Of a DNA stretch of 64,000 nt, positions 18,413 to 27,793 are shown one piece after another. Origin of the DNA: Lacisediminimonas profundi (lineage in GTDB: Bacteria; Pseudomonadota; Gammaproteobacteria; Burkholderiales; Burkholderiaceae_D); assembly GCF_008831265.1 (NCBI RefSeq), contig NZ_VTTH01000004.1, positions 62,001 through 126,000 of the forward strand, given 5' to 3'. Below the pieces are notes generated by a model. That model made no database searches. It saw only the letters and a program-made list of their open reading frames with translations, and was not told where the DNA came from. The translations under genes and the position numbers were made by a program. Positions within the stretch are counted from its first letter, which is position 1; the number at the start of each line of letters is the position of its first letter.

Positions 18413-20020
18413 TCAGGCGTGGTGTTCCAGCATGGATAGTGCCAGCGCTTCCGCCACGCGAATGCCATCCACCGCGGCGGACATGATCCCGCCCGCATAG
18501 CCTGCGCCTTCTCCTGCTGGATACAGGCCACGCACGTTCATGCTTTCCAGCTTGTCGTTGCGGCGGATGCGCACCGGCGAGGAGGTGCGGGTCTCGACGC
18601 CAGTCAGGACGGCGTCGTGCATTGCAAAGCCGGGAATCTGGCGCTCGAAGGCCGGCAAGGCCTCGCGAATCGCGCCAATGACGAAATCCGGCAATGCCGT
18701 CGCCAGGTCGCCGAACAGCACGCCGGGCTTGTATGACGGCGCCACATCGCCGACCCGCTTCGACGCCCGCCCGGCGATGAAATCCCCGACCAGTTGTCCC
18801 GGGGCGCTGTAGTCCCCGCCACCGAGTTCGAACGCACGCGATTCCCATTGGCGCTGGTATTCGATGCCGGCCAACGGGCCGCCGGGATAGTCCTCCGGCG
18901 AAATGCCGACCACGATCCCGCTGTTTGCGTTGCGTTCATTGCGCGAGTATTGGCTCATGCCGTTCGTGACCACCCTGCCCGGTTCCGAGGTGGCAGCCAC
19001 CACTGTGCCGCCCGGGCACATGCAGAAGCTGTAGACCGAGCGGCCGTTGCCGGCATGATGGACCAGCTTGTAGTCGGCGGCGCCCAGCAGCGGATGACCG
19101 GCATGCGTGCCGAAGCGGGCGCGGTCGATCAGCGATTGCGGGTGCTCGATCCGGAAACCGAGCGAGAAAGGCTTGGCTTCGATGTAGACGCCGCGCGCAT
19201 GCAGCATGTGAAAGGTATCGCGGGCGCTGTGGCCGATCGCCAGCACTACATGGTCTGCCGGGATCACCTCGCCGCTGCTCAGTGTGACCGCGCGCATGCG
19301 GCCGTCGGCAATCTCGACGTCGTCGACGCGTGAGCCGAAACGGAATTCGCCGCCAAGCTCCTCGATCGAGGCCCGCATCAGTTCCACCATTTTCACCAGG
19401 CGGAAGGTACCGATGTGCGGCTTGCTGACATACAGGATTTCCGGCGGCGCGGCCGCTTTCACGAACTCGTCCAGCACCTTGCGGCCGTAATGGCGCGGAT
19501 CCTTGATCTGGCTGTACAGCTTGCCGTCCGAGAAGGTGCCGGCGCCGCCCTCGCCGAACTGCACGTTCGATTCCGGATGCAGTTCGCCGCGGCGCCAGAG
19601 GTCCCAGGTATCCTTGGTGCGTTCGCGAACCGCCTTGCCGCGTTCCAGGATGATAGGCCGAAAGCCCATTTGCGCCAGGATCAGGCCGGCAAAGAGTCCG
19701 CATGGGCCGGTTCCGATCACGACCGGCCGTGACTTCAGTCCGGCGGGTGCGCGAGCGACGAATTTGTATTCGGTATCCGGCTTGGGGCCGATATTCGGGC
19801 GGCCTTGCAGTCGGCTGGACGCTTCGGCTTCGTTCCGGACTTCCACGTCGAGCGTGTACACCAGCAAGATGTTGGACTTCTTGCGGGCATCGTACCCGCG
19901 GCGGGCGATCGTGAAGCCGAGAATGTCTTCGCGCGCAATTCCCAGTCGGGTGGCGATGGCTTCACCGAGGGCGGCTTCGGGATGATCCAGTGGCAGCGAT
20001 ATTTCCGTTAATCTCAGCAT
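18413..20020 (-). CDS. NAD(P)/FAD-dependent oxidoreductase
   Basis: 535 aa. An N-terminal ~95-residue module (TRLGIAREDILGFTIARRGYDARKKSNI) precedes the FAD site VIGTGPCGLFAGLILAQMGF. Then come VQFGEGGAGTFSDGKLYSQI, a second dinucleotide region VVLAIGHSARDTFHM and the C-terminal GLYPAGEGAGYAGGIMSAA. This architecture is the widely conserved YbiV-neighbour/uncharacterised FAD-dependent dehydrogenase family. The substrate is unknown. It has a monocistronic look, convergent with phaP. Confidence 0.87.
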   Translation of the reverse strand: MLRLTEISLPLDHPEAALGEAIATRLGIAREDILGFTIARRGYDARKKSNILLVYTLDVEVRNEAEASSRLQGRPNIGPKPDTEYKFVARAPAGLKSRPVVIGTGPCGLFAGLILAQMGFRPIILERGKAVRERTKDTWDLWRRGELHPESNVQFGEGGAGTFSDGKLYSQIKDPRHYGRKVLDEFVKAAAPPEILYVSKPHIGTFRLVKMVELMRASIEELGGEFRFGSRVDDVEIADGRMRAVTLSSGEVIPADHVVLAIGHSARDTFHMLHARGVYIEAKPFSLGFRIEHPQSLIDRARFGTHAGHPLLGAADYKLVHHAGNGRSVYSFCMCPGGTVVAATSEPGRVVTNGMSQYSRNERNANSGIVVGISPEDYPGGPLAGIEYQRQWESRAFELGGGDYSAPGQLVGDFIAGRASKRVGDVAPSYKPGVLFGDLATALPDFVIGAIREALPAFERQIPGFAMHDAVLTGVETRTSSPVRIRRNDKLESMNVRGLYPAGEGAGYAGGIMSAAVDGIRVAEALALSMLEHHA

Positions 20021-20125
20021 GGCCAGCGGCGCGGTGTCGAATCAGTGGGCCGCCATTTTACCCGCTATACCAGCGATAGCGGCCATACTGGCTTGCAGGG
20101 GGTGCGTCAGGACAGGGGGGAGTGC

Positions 20126-20818
20126 ATGAAATCGTACGACACAGAGCCGCGCAGGGCGATCCGGCGCCGTTTGCTGCTTGCGGGATCGGCCGGCATCGCC
20201 GGCTGGAGCACATTTGCGGCGCAGGCGCAGGGACTTGCCGCAGGCCAGGAACTTGCGCAGGGACTGCGCCGCGGCTTTGGCGACATCAGGATAGGCGGCC
20301 GGGAGGCCGGCGCGGGGCAGCCGCTTGTGCCAGGAGAGTCGATCACGACCGGGCCGGGAGCGCATGCCGTGTTGGTGCTCGGCGCCGACGCCTTCTTGCT
20401 GCGCGAGCGTAGTGCGCTGCGCCTCGAAGAAGCAGGCGGGAGGCGCATCCTGCGCTATCTGTCGGGCAAAGTATTGAGCGTGTTCGGAACAGGAAACAAG
20501 CAGCTGATCACGCCAACGGCGTCGATCGGCATCCGCGGCACCGCCTGCTACATCGAGGCCAGCACCGAACGGACCTATTTCTGTCTCTGCTACGGATCAG
20601 CGGAAATCAGGCCGCATGCCAATCCTGATGCAGTCTCCCGGCTTGAGACCACGCATCATGAGCGGCCGGTGACCATCGCCGCCAATGCCTCGGTGATGAA
20701 GGCCGCGGAGCTCATCAACCACAGCGATGACGAACTGATCCTGCTCGAAGCCGCAGTGGGGCGCCGCCCTCCGTTCTACGGGAAAGCCAAACAGGGACAG
20801 GGACAGGGACATTATTGA
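20126..20818 (+). CDS. FecR domain-containing exported protein
   Basis: 230 aa from the ATG at 20126, with GGGGGG upstream; an open extension to a GTG at 20045 overlaps the neighbour's promoter. The N-terminus RRAIRRRLLLAGSAGIAGWS is a Tat-like signal with twin Arg, followed by AAQAQG for cleavage. The body has the FecR fold pattern: VPGESITTGPGAHAVLVLG, LRERSALRLEE and LITPTASIGIRGTACYIE. In this subclass the protein is a stand-alone periplasmic beta-sandwich, not an anti-sigma factor. Gly/Gln repeats end the protein. Confidence 0.8.
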   Translation: MKSYDTEPRRAIRRRLLLAGSAGIAGWSTFAAQAQGLAAGQELAQGLRRGFGDIRIGGREAGAGQPLVPGESITTGPGAHAVLVLGADAFLLRERSALRLEEAGGRRILRYLSGKVLSVFGTGNKQLITPTASIGIRGTACYIEASTERTYFCLCYGSAEIRPHANPDAVSRLETTHHERPVTIAANASVMKAAELINHSDDELILLEAAVGRRPPFYGKAKQGQGQGHY

Positions 20819-20859
20819 CCCGCGGGCCGGATGCCGGGTGCCAGGTTCATGCCGCGGTT

Positions 20860-21174
20860 TCAGCTCGCCCGCATTACTGCCAGATGCGGCAGGGAAAGGA
20901 CCGATTCGAGTTCGTTGCCGTCGGCATCCTTTTCGGCCACCAGATGCACCCAGGCAAGCACTTCATCGACACTGGCCAAGCCGCTCAGCAGCGCCGTCCG
21001 CGCCGTCCGGTAGACAAGCACTTCCTCTTTCCTGCTTGCGTTCATCGGCGTGGCCGAATGTTCGAGTTCATGCAGGCGGCCTTCGACGTCAAGGAGATCA
21101 TCGGCCAGCACCTCGCGCAGCGCGTTGATCCCGGAGACGGCATCGTCGGTATCCGTTACGCTAAGGATTCCCAT
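20860..21174 (-). CDS. Hypothetical protein, 104 aa
   Basis: Codons in this frame have the high third-position GC typical of genes here, and the translation is a plausible soluble acidic helical protein (INALREVLADDLLDVEGRLHEL...). No ribosome-binding site is seen before the ATG at 21174 and I recognise no family. A longer plus-strand ORF over the same DNA has poor composition. It may belong to a minus-strand row with the next two genes. Confidence 0.5.
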   Translation of the reverse strand: MGILSVTDTDDAVSGINALREVLADDLLDVEGRLHELEHSATPMNASRKEEVLVYRTARTALLSGLASVDEVLAWVHLVAEKDADGNELESVLSLPHLAVMRAS

Positions 21175-21271
21175 GGTTTGGCGCGATTGGATTGGTCACC
21201 CTTGCTTGACCTCCGCGGCGAAAAAACAATCGGCACACATCCAGCGCGCTTGAGGTCCGTCAAATCCGCTA

Positions 21272-21643
21272 TCAGGCGTCGTTGTCGGGACGTGCCGGCT
21301 CGCGCACCTCGAGGATTTCGTGCTCGATTGCATCCTTGTAGATTGCCGCATCGCGCGTGACCAGGTGCAGCAGCAATTGCGGCGCCTTCTTCTTCACGAT
21401 TCGCGGCAGCAGCAGGCCCAGCGCCACCAGCGGCAATCCGGCCAGCGGATAACCGGAAATGGCGAGCGCCACGCCGATCCCGAGCACAGGCAGGGAGATC
21501 AGCTTGATCAGTAGTCGTGCCGCCACATATTTTTGCGCCAGCTCGGGGTTGATTACTACGCGGTAGCGTCCGTGCGGCAAGCCTCTGTTGAAATCGGCCC
21601 AGGACACGTCAGCAGTGACAAAAACAGGATCAGGATGGCCCAT
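21272..21643 (-). CDS. Hypothetical membrane protein
   Basis: 123 aa from the ATG at 21643; the frame opens 9 bp earlier with a TTG. The pattern WADFNRGLPHGRYRVVINPELA leads to one or two TM helices (LPVLGIGVALAISGYPLAGL and LPLVALGLLLP), then KKKAPQLLLHLVTRDAAIY and an acidic tail. The basic stretch after the membrane segment suggests a cytoplasmic C-terminus. The family seems conserved in Burkholderiales; function unknown. Confidence 0.7.
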   Translation of the reverse strand: MGHPDPVFVTADVSWADFNRGLPHGRYRVVINPELAQKYVAARLLIKLISLPVLGIGVALAISGYPLAGLPLVALGLLLPRIVKKKAPQLLLHLVTRDAAIYKDAIEHEILEVREPARPDNDA

Positions 21644-21764
21644 GGCTATCAACCGGTGTGGAAAGCCACGGATGCTAAATCCTTTCCTTCACGGTCACAA
21701 GTGCTGATGCAGTATCCGGAGCGAACCTGGCTACCCGCCGCAAGGCCACCGCAGCAGTCCCGGA

Positions 21765-22232
21765 CTAATGGCGAGTGATGTTTTTCGCTGTCCTGAACTG
21801 GTCACGCAAGGCTTTTACCTGGTCATGATTGCGCATGGCGCCTTTGTATTGTCTTTCCACCATGCTGCGCAGCGTGGGTGGCAAATCATCCCTGAGGGCA
21901 TTGCGATAGCTATTTACGGCAACATCTTCGCCGCGCTCGCATTCGCCCAGGATTTCCTCGTCGTCCATGCCGATCAGGGCGGCCTTGATATCGGTCCAGC
22001 GCCGGTGCAGTGTTTCGGAAAGGGTGCCCGCAGTCTCCGGATCTCCCCCCAGCGCGACCACCTGCTCCTGCAACTCTCGCGCCGCATTGGCACAGGTCTC
22101 TGCGCGGCCCACGAACAGCGTCTTCAGCTGCGGGTCGCTGATGTCCGCCGCGCATACCCGAAATCCTTCCTCACCGTCCTTGCAGGTCTGGATCAGGTGG
22201 TTCAGCGTGGCGATGATGTCGTCATTGTCCAT
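21765..22232 (-). CDS. PA2169 family four-helix-bundle protein (DUF2383)
   Basis: 155 aa, with GGAG before the ATG. It starts with DDIIATLNHLIQTCKDGEEGFRVCAADI and later has ARELQEQVVALGGDPETAGTLSETLHRRWTDIK and ECERGEDVAVNSYRNAL. This is the ferritin-like/DUF2383 stress-protein pattern (YciF/PA2169 class), with Glu/His residues spaced as in a helical bundle. Such proteins are induced by general or osmotic stress. A 51-aa membrane peptide lies upstream on the same strand. Confidence 0.88.
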   Translation of the reverse strand: MDNDDIIATLNHLIQTCKDGEEGFRVCAADISDPQLKTLFVGRAETCANAARELQEQVVALGGDPETAGTLSETLHRRWTDIKAALIGMDDEEILGECERGEDVAVNSYRNALRDDLPPTLRSMVERQYKGAMRNHDQVKALRDQFRTAKNITRH

Positions 22233-22324
22233 TCGTGCTCCAGGGGAAGAAAGCCGCAGAAACCAGGTTCGCGAGAAACGCCCGTGTGCGCGCAGGCGGA
22301 CTGCCGGATGGAATCAGATCCCGG

Positions 22325-22480
22325 TCAGGCCGACTGGTTGATCGTGCAGGCGGCCTTGACCGGCTGCTTCGGCAACTCTGCCGGATGCACTGTCATCGCG
22401 GCGACGAGGAAGCCGGCGCTGATGATGCTCAACAGGACAAAGCCCGAGCGTTGGTTGAGTTGCCTGAGTTTCGCGTTCAT
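22325..22480 (-). CDS. Small single-TM protein, 51 aa
   Basis: The ATG at 22480 is preceded by GAGAGGAG, a strong ribosome-binding site. The N-terminus MNAKLRQLNQRSGF is basic, then a hydrophobic segment VLLSIISAGFLVAAM, and a periplasmic-looking tail HPAELPKQPVKAACTINQSA. Orientation suggests an N-in anchor. It lies 92 bp upstream of the DUF2383 gene and may be co-expressed. Family unknown. Confidence 0.6.
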   Translation of the reverse strand: MNAKLRQLNQRSGFVLLSIISAGFLVAAMTVHPAELPKQPVKAACTINQSA

Positions 22481-22644
22481 GCGTGTCTCCTCTCGCAGCC
22501 TTCGGAGGAAAGCTGTCCTTGAACGGAAGGGGCACGCAAGCGTTGTGCCAGAAATGCGCCGGGCACCGCCAGTGAAGACACGCGCGAATGCATCAAGATT
22601 TGCGGCACAAACTACAGTACCCGGAAAAATTTACAGAAACGCGG

Positions 22645-24186
22645 TCAAGCAGCCTTTCCGTGCTTCTCCAGTTTGCATTCCCGCGTCGCGTTCACAGCAC
22701 CTTGATCGTCAACGGTTTCGAGAATCACGTCGAAACCCCACAGACGCGCGGCATGCCTGAGGACTTCGTCGGTCTGCGCATTGAGCGGGCGGCGCTGGAA
22801 TTCGGAATGACGCAGGGTCAGCGACCTGTCGCCATGGGTATCTACCGACCACACCTGGATGTTTGGTTCCCGGCTGTGCAAGTTGTACTGCGAGGACAGT
22901 TGCTGCCGGATGTAGCGATAGCCGTTGTCGTCATGGATCGCCGATACGGACAGCTTCTCTTGCTGGTCGTCATCGAGCACGGCAAAGAAGTGAAAGTCGC
23001 GGATCAGCCTGGGTGACAGGAACTGTGCGATGAAGCTCTCGTCCTTGAAATTGCGCATGGCAAAGTCGAGCGTCGTCTTCCAGTCGCTGCCGGCGATATC
23101 GGGAAACCAGCGCCGGTCCTCGTCGGTGGGCGACTCGCAGATGCGCCGGATGTCCCGCATCATGGCAAACCCGAGGGCATAAGGGTTGATGCCACTGTAG
23201 TGACTGCTGTTGATCGGCGGCTGGTACACGACATTGGTGTGGCTCTGCAGGAATTCGAGCATGAAGCCGTCGCCGACCACGCCTTCATCGTAGAGCTGGT
23301 GCAGGATCGTGTAATGCCAGAAAGTCGCCCATCCTTCGTTCATCACCTGCGTCTGGCGCTGCGGATAAAAGTACTGCGAGATCTTGCGCACGATGCGCAC
23401 AATCTCGCGCTCCCACGGTTCCAGCAGCGGGGCTGACTTTTCTATGAAGTACAGCAGGTTTTCCTGCGGTTCCGCCGGAAACCGGCGTGGGCCCGAGGGC
23501 GCGGCGCTCGCCTGTTCGCGGCGCGGAATCGTGCGCCACAGGTCGTTGACCTGGCTTTGCAGGTATTGCTCGCGGTCGCGCTGCCGCTCGTTTTCTTCCT
23601 GCATCGAAATGCGGTTGGGACGCTTGTAGCGGTCCACGCCGTAGTTTTGCAGCGCGTGGCAGGAATCAAGCAGTTGCTCCACGGCGTCCACCCCATGCCG
23701 CCGTTCGCATTCCGCAATGTAGTTCTTCGCAAACAGCATGTAGTCAACGATCGCCTCGGCATCGGTCCAGGTGCGGAACAGGTAGTTGCCTTTGAAGAAG
23801 GAGTTGTGACCATAGGCAGCGTGCGCGATCACCAGCGCCTGCATCATCAGGCTGTTTTCTTCCATCAGGTAAGCAATGCAGGGGTTGGAGTTGATGACGA
23901 TTTCATACGCCAGGCCCATCTGCCCGCGGCGGTAACTTTTTTCGGTCTGCAGGAAGTGCTTGCCGAATGACCAGTGGTTGTAAGACACCGGCAGGCCAAT
24001 CGAGGCGTAGGCGTCCATCATCTGCTCCGCAGTGATGATCTCCAGTTGGTTCGGATAGGTGTCGAGGCCAAAGCCAGCTGCCACACGCCGGATCTCCTCG
24101 TGCGCGAGTTCGATCAGCTCAAATGTCCATTCCGACTGCTCCGGCAGTCGGCGCTCGATGGCAGGTGCATCCATTAGCTTGATCAT
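22645..24186 (-). CDS. SpoVR family protein (YcgB-like)
   Basis: 513 aa from the ATG at 24186, which overlaps the yeaH stop in an ATGA; the upstream extension to 24387 is yeaH read out of frame. The SpoVR signature is present: NQLEIITAEQMMDAYASIG, NHWSFGKHF, MGLAYEIVINSNPCIAYLME, AHAAYGHNSFFKGN and MNEGWATFWHY. The His/Glu pattern looks metal-binding. In enterobacteria YcgB functions with the YeaG kinase and YeaH in nitrogen-starvation and stationary-phase responses. It is third gene of the prkA-yeaH-spoVR operon here. Confidence 0.93.
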   Translation of the reverse strand: MIKLMDAPAIERRLPEQSEWTFELIELAHEEIRRVAAGFGLDTYPNQLEIITAEQMMDAYASIGLPVSYNHWSFGKHFLQTEKSYRRGQMGLAYEIVINSNPCIAYLMEENSLMMQALVIAHAAYGHNSFFKGNYLFRTWTDAEAIVDYMLFAKNYIAECERRHGVDAVEQLLDSCHALQNYGVDRYKRPNRISMQEENERQRDREQYLQSQVNDLWRTIPRREQASAAPSGPRRFPAEPQENLLYFIEKSAPLLEPWEREIVRIVRKISQYFYPQRQTQVMNEGWATFWHYTILHQLYDEGVVGDGFMLEFLQSHTNVVYQPPINSSHYSGINPYALGFAMMRDIRRICESPTDEDRRWFPDIAGSDWKTTLDFAMRNFKDESFIAQFLSPRLIRDFHFFAVLDDDQQEKLSVSAIHDDNGYRYIRQQLSSQYNLHSREPNIQVWSVDTHGDRSLTLRHSEFQRRPLNAQTDEVLRHAARLWGFDVILETVDDQGAVNATRECKLEKHGKAA

Positions 24187-25454
24187 TTTGTCTGCTTCTT
24201 GAACAGTTCGCGGAATACCGGAAAGATGTCTGCCGGCGACTCGATTTTCTGCATCGCAAAGTGGGGGTGCGCGTCGGCCACGGCGAGATACTCGTACCAG
24301 AGGTTTTGCGGCTCGCCCTCGGTAATCTCGACGTATGCGTAATACTGGACCATCGGCATGATGGTATCGGTCAGCAGCTGGCGGCAACTGACCGAATCCT
24401 TGTCCCAGTTGTCGCCATCGGACGCCTGCGCTACATAGACGTTCCAGTCGCTGCTGCTGTAGCGCTCGGTGAGTACCTTGTCCAGCATGTGCAGGGCGGA
24501 TGACACCACGGTGCCACCCGATTCGCGCGAATTGAAGAAGTCGTGCTCGTCGACTTCGGTGGCAGTGGTGTGGTGACGAATGAATACCAGTTCGATCCTT
24601 TCATAAACCTTGTTCAGGAACAGGTAGAGCAGGATGAAAAATCGCTTGGCGATATCCTTTTTTTGCTGGTCCATCGATCCCGACACGTCCATCAGGCAGA
24701 ACATCACGCACTGGCTGGATGGCTTCGGAACCTTGATGCGGTTGCTGTAGCGCAGGTCGAAAGGGTCGATGAAAGGAATCGCACCGATGCGGATTTTCAG
24801 CGCTTCCACCCTGCGCCTGGCCTTTGCCAGCCCGAGGTCGTCGTCGGCCACGATCAGCTGCAGCTGCTCCAGTTCCTGTTCTGCCTCGCGCAGCTCTGCC
24901 GCCGGTCCCGAGGTGACGGCGATCCGGCGCGCCAGCGCTCCGCGCAGCGAGCGCAGCACGTGGATGTTGGCGGGCGTTCCCGATACCGTGTATCCGGCGC
25001 GCTGGGGACGAAATTCCACCGTCGATGCCAGCTGCTTCTTTACCATGTTCGGCAGTTCGAGGTCTTCGAAGAAGTAGCTCATGAACTCTTCCCTCGATAA
25101 TTCGAACACGAAGTCGTCCTCGCTGACTTCCTCGCTGTTGCCGGCATTGCCCTTGCCGTGGCCGCCCCCACCAGGGGGACGGGCGATCTTGTCGCCCTTG
25201 ATGAACTCCTTGTTGCCGGGGTTGACCGTTTCCCACACGCCGCCGCGCGAGTGGCCGAAGCCGGGTTCATTCAGGTCCTTCGCCGGTATCGATATTTTCT
25301 CGCCCCCTGCGATCTCGCGGATGGAGCGGCCCTTGACGGCCCGCTCCACTGCCTGCTTCACCTGCTCCTTGTATCGCCGCAGGAAGCGCTCACGGTTGAC
25401 TGCAGATTTGTTCTTGCTCTGCAGGCGCCGGTCGATCAAGTAAGTCAATATCAT
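24183..25454 (-). CDS. yeaH: YeaH/YhbH family protein (DUF444, VWA-like)
   Basis: 423 aa. Basic N-terminus (LQSKNKSAVNRERFLRRYKE), a Gly-rich stretch PPGGGGHGKGNAG and a C-terminal von Willebrand A-like part. The MIDAS-type motif DVSGSMDQQKKDIAKRFF is followed by SRESGGTVVSSALHMLDKV and ASDGDNWDKDS, so metal binding is likely. It works with the PrkA kinase and SpoVR protein in stress adaptation. It sits 110 bp after prkA and overlaps spoVR by 4 bp. Confidence 0.93.
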   Translation of the reverse strand: MILTYLIDRRLQSKNKSAVNRERFLRRYKEQVKQAVERAVKGRSIREIAGGEKISIPAKDLNEPGFGHSRGGVWETVNPGNKEFIKGDKIARPPGGGGHGKGNAGNSEEVSEDDFVFELSREEFMSYFFEDLELPNMVKKQLASTVEFRPQRAGYTVSGTPANIHVLRSLRGALARRIAVTSGPAAELREAEQELEQLQLIVADDDLGLAKARRRVEALKIRIGAIPFIDPFDLRYSNRIKVPKPSSQCVMFCLMDVSGSMDQQKKDIAKRFFILLYLFLNKVYERIELVFIRHHTTATEVDEHDFFNSRESGGTVVSSALHMLDKVLTERYSSSDWNVYVAQASDGDNWDKDSVSCRQLLTDTIMPMVQYYAYVEITEGEPQNLWYEYLAVADAHPHFAMQKIESPADIFPVFRELFKKQTK

Positions 25455-25564
25455 CTCCCGTTACTGCCATGCGTTCGGCCCGCCAAATCCCGGCGACGGT
25501 GCCATGCACGCCGGGGGAATGCAGTCCCGCCCTGCCATGCGGCAGGGTGTCAGGCCCGCTTCGA

Positions 25565-27487
25565 TCAGGATGACTTTCGCACCCGCAGGTACCATTCACA
25601 CAGCAGGCGTACCTGCTTTGCGGTATAGCCTTTTTCCACCATCCGCGACACGAACTCCTTGTGCTTGTTGGCTTCTTCGGCGCTCGCCTTGGCGTTGAAC
25701 GAGATCACGGGCAGCAGCTCTTCGGTGTTCGAGAACATTTTCTTCTCGATCACGCTGCGGAATTTCTCATAGCTGGTCCAGGCCGGGTTCTTGCCGTTGT
25801 TCTGGGCGCGCATGCGCAGAACGAAGTTGACAATCTCGTTGCGGAAATCTTTCGGATTGGAGATGCCAGCCGGCTTCTCGATCTTTTCCAGTTCGTTGTT
25901 GAGCGCTTCGCGGTTGAAGCTTTCGCCGGTATCCGGGTCGCGGAATTCCTGGTCCTGGATCCAGAAATCGGCAAAGCTCACATAACGGTCGAAGATGTTC
26001 TGGCCGTATTCCGAGTAACTCTCCAGATAGGCGGTCTGGATTTCCTTGCCGATGAACTCGACATAGCGCTGCGCCAGGTATTCCTTGATGTAGGCGAGGT
26101 AGCGCTGTTCAGTCTCCGGCGGGAACTGTTCGCGGCCGACCTGCTGCTCCAGCACGTACAGCAGATGGACCGGGTTGGCAGCCACCTCGGCGCTGTCGAA
26201 ATTGAATACACGGGACAGGATCTTGAAGGCGAAGCGGGTAGACAGGCCATTCATGCCTTCATCGACGCCGCCATAGTCGGCGTATTCGGTCCTGGACTTC
26301 GCCCTGGGGTCGGTGTCCTTCAGGTTTTCGCCGTCATATACCTGCATCTTGCTGTAGATACTGGAGTTTTCAGGCTCTTTCAGGCGCGACAATATCGAGA
26401 ACTGCGCCATCATCTTCAGTGTGCCGGGTGCGCACGGCGAACTGGCCAGCGACGAATGCCGCAGCAGCTTGTCGTAGATCCGGATCTCGTCGGACACGCG
26501 CAGGCAGTAGGGCACCTTCACGATATAGATCCGGTCCAGGAATGCTTCGTTGTTCTTGTTGTTGCGAAAGGTCTTCCACTCCGACTCGTTGGAATGGGCG
26601 AGGATCACGCCGTCGAACGGGATGGCGCCGAAACCTTCGGTGCCCTTGTAGTTTCCTTCCTGGGTCGCCGTCAGCAGCGGGTGCAGCACCTTGATCGGCG
26701 CCTTGAACATTTCGACGAACTCGAGCAGGCCCTGGTTGGCCAGGCACAGGCCGCCGGAATAACTGTAGGCATCCGGATCGTCCTGCGAAAAGCTCTCCAG
26801 CTTGCGGATGTCGACCTTGCCGACCAGCGACGAGATGTCCTGGTTGTTTTCGTCGCCTGGCTCGGTCTTGGCAACCGCGACCTGCCGCAGCACGGACGGG
26901 TAACGCCTGACGACCCGGAACTTGTTGATGTCGCCGTTGAATTCATGCAGCCGCTTCACAGCCCACGGACTGGGAATGCCGCGCAGGTAGCGGCTGGCGA
27001 TGCCGAAATCCTCTTCCAGGATGGTGCCGTCTTCGTTCGGGTCGAACAGGCCAAGCGGAGACTCGTTGACCGGAGATCCCTTGATTGCATAGAACGGAAT
27101 TTCTTCCATCAGGGATTTGAGCTTTTCTGCGATTGACGACTTGCCGCCACCGACCGGTCCGAGCAAGTACAGGATCTGCTTGCGCTCTTCGAGTCCCTGC
27201 GCCGCGTGGCGGAAGTAGGACACGACTTGTTCGATGACTTCCTCGGTGCCGTAGAACTCGCGGAACGCCGGATAGATCCTGATGACCTTGTTGGCAAATA
27301 TGCGTGACAACCTGGGATCGTGGCGGGTGTCGAGCAACTCGGGTTCGCCGATGGCGGCGAGCATGCGCTCGGCGGCGCTTGCGTAGGCCATCCGGTCGCG
27401 CTTGCAGAGTTCCAGGTAGTCCTGCAAGGACATTTCCTCCTCGCGGGTTTTTTCGTAACGGGATGCGTAGTTGTCGAAAATTTTCAT
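25565..27487 (-). CDS. prkA: PrkA family serine protein kinase/AAA+ protein (YeaG)
   Basis: 640 aa from the ATG of MKIFDNYASRYEKTREEEMS; AAAGGA lies upstream. The open extension to 27700 is not coding-like. The AAA+ domain has Walker A LLGPVGGGKSSIAEKL, and later GVILAHSNESEW and the arginine-rich sensor region; the C-terminal PrkA domain follows with the EYADYGGVDEGMNGLSTRFA motif. YeaG-type proteins show Ser/Thr kinase or protease activity and control stress physiology. First gene of the prkA-yeaH-spoVR operon. Confidence 0.95.
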   Translation of the reverse strand: MKIFDNYASRYEKTREEEMSLQDYLELCKRDRMAYASAAERMLAAIGEPELLDTRHDPRLSRIFANKVIRIYPAFREFYGTEEVIEQVVSYFRHAAQGLEERKQILYLLGPVGGGKSSIAEKLKSLMEEIPFYAIKGSPVNESPLGLFDPNEDGTILEEDFGIASRYLRGIPSPWAVKRLHEFNGDINKFRVVRRYPSVLRQVAVAKTEPGDENNQDISSLVGKVDIRKLESFSQDDPDAYSYSGGLCLANQGLLEFVEMFKAPIKVLHPLLTATQEGNYKGTEGFGAIPFDGVILAHSNESEWKTFRNNKNNEAFLDRIYIVKVPYCLRVSDEIRIYDKLLRHSSLASSPCAPGTLKMMAQFSILSRLKEPENSSIYSKMQVYDGENLKDTDPRAKSRTEYADYGGVDEGMNGLSTRFAFKILSRVFNFDSAEVAANPVHLLYVLEQQVGREQFPPETEQRYLAYIKEYLAQRYVEFIGKEIQTAYLESYSEYGQNIFDRYVSFADFWIQDQEFRDPDTGESFNREALNNELEKIEKPAGISNPKDFRNEIVNFVLRMRAQNNGKNPAWTSYEKFRSVIEKKMFSNTEELLPVISFNAKASAEEANKHKEFVSRMVEKGYTAKQVRLLCEWYLRVRKSS

Positions 27488-27793
27488 AAGGGCCTGATCC
27501 TTTGAAATCTTTCCAGACAGGACTGCTGGAATCAGTCGCGCCGCGAGGAGGTCGCGAATTAATAATACGCCGAAGAAATTGTGCCGCCAGTGAAAGTTGT
27601 CGGCGCAAAACACTTTTATACCGAGTGCTTGCGAAGCAACAAGTTCACAGTAGAATTGCTGTTTCGTTTCCTTCATTTTCATCGCAACAGCGCGGTGCAT
27701 GCGATGCTCGCCGGCGGCACGTTTTCACGGATTTTCTGCACCGTTTTGTCGCGCGAGTTTCCTTTCCCCTTACTACCTGAAAATTACCAGCTC
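27488..27793. other. Divergent promoter region of prkA operon and SET gene
   Basis: 306 bp, more AT-rich than the surroundings, between prkA (minus) and the SET-domain gene (plus). I looked for a sigma54 site because this operon is nitrogen-regulated in enterobacteria. The best candidate lacks the invariant GC at -12, so I do not claim it. Nothing else is recognised. Confidence 0.5.

Noticed and set aside
20815-21360. 181-codon plus-strand frame
   Set aside because: Overlaps two more plausible minus-strand genes and has poor composition, rich in Arg, His and Cys, with no motif.
25661-27136. 491-codon plus-strand frame
   Set aside because: Antisense to prkA.
27540-27600. Possible sigma54 promoter before prkA
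   Set aside because: A CGGCAC element exists, but the GC at -12 spacing is missing.
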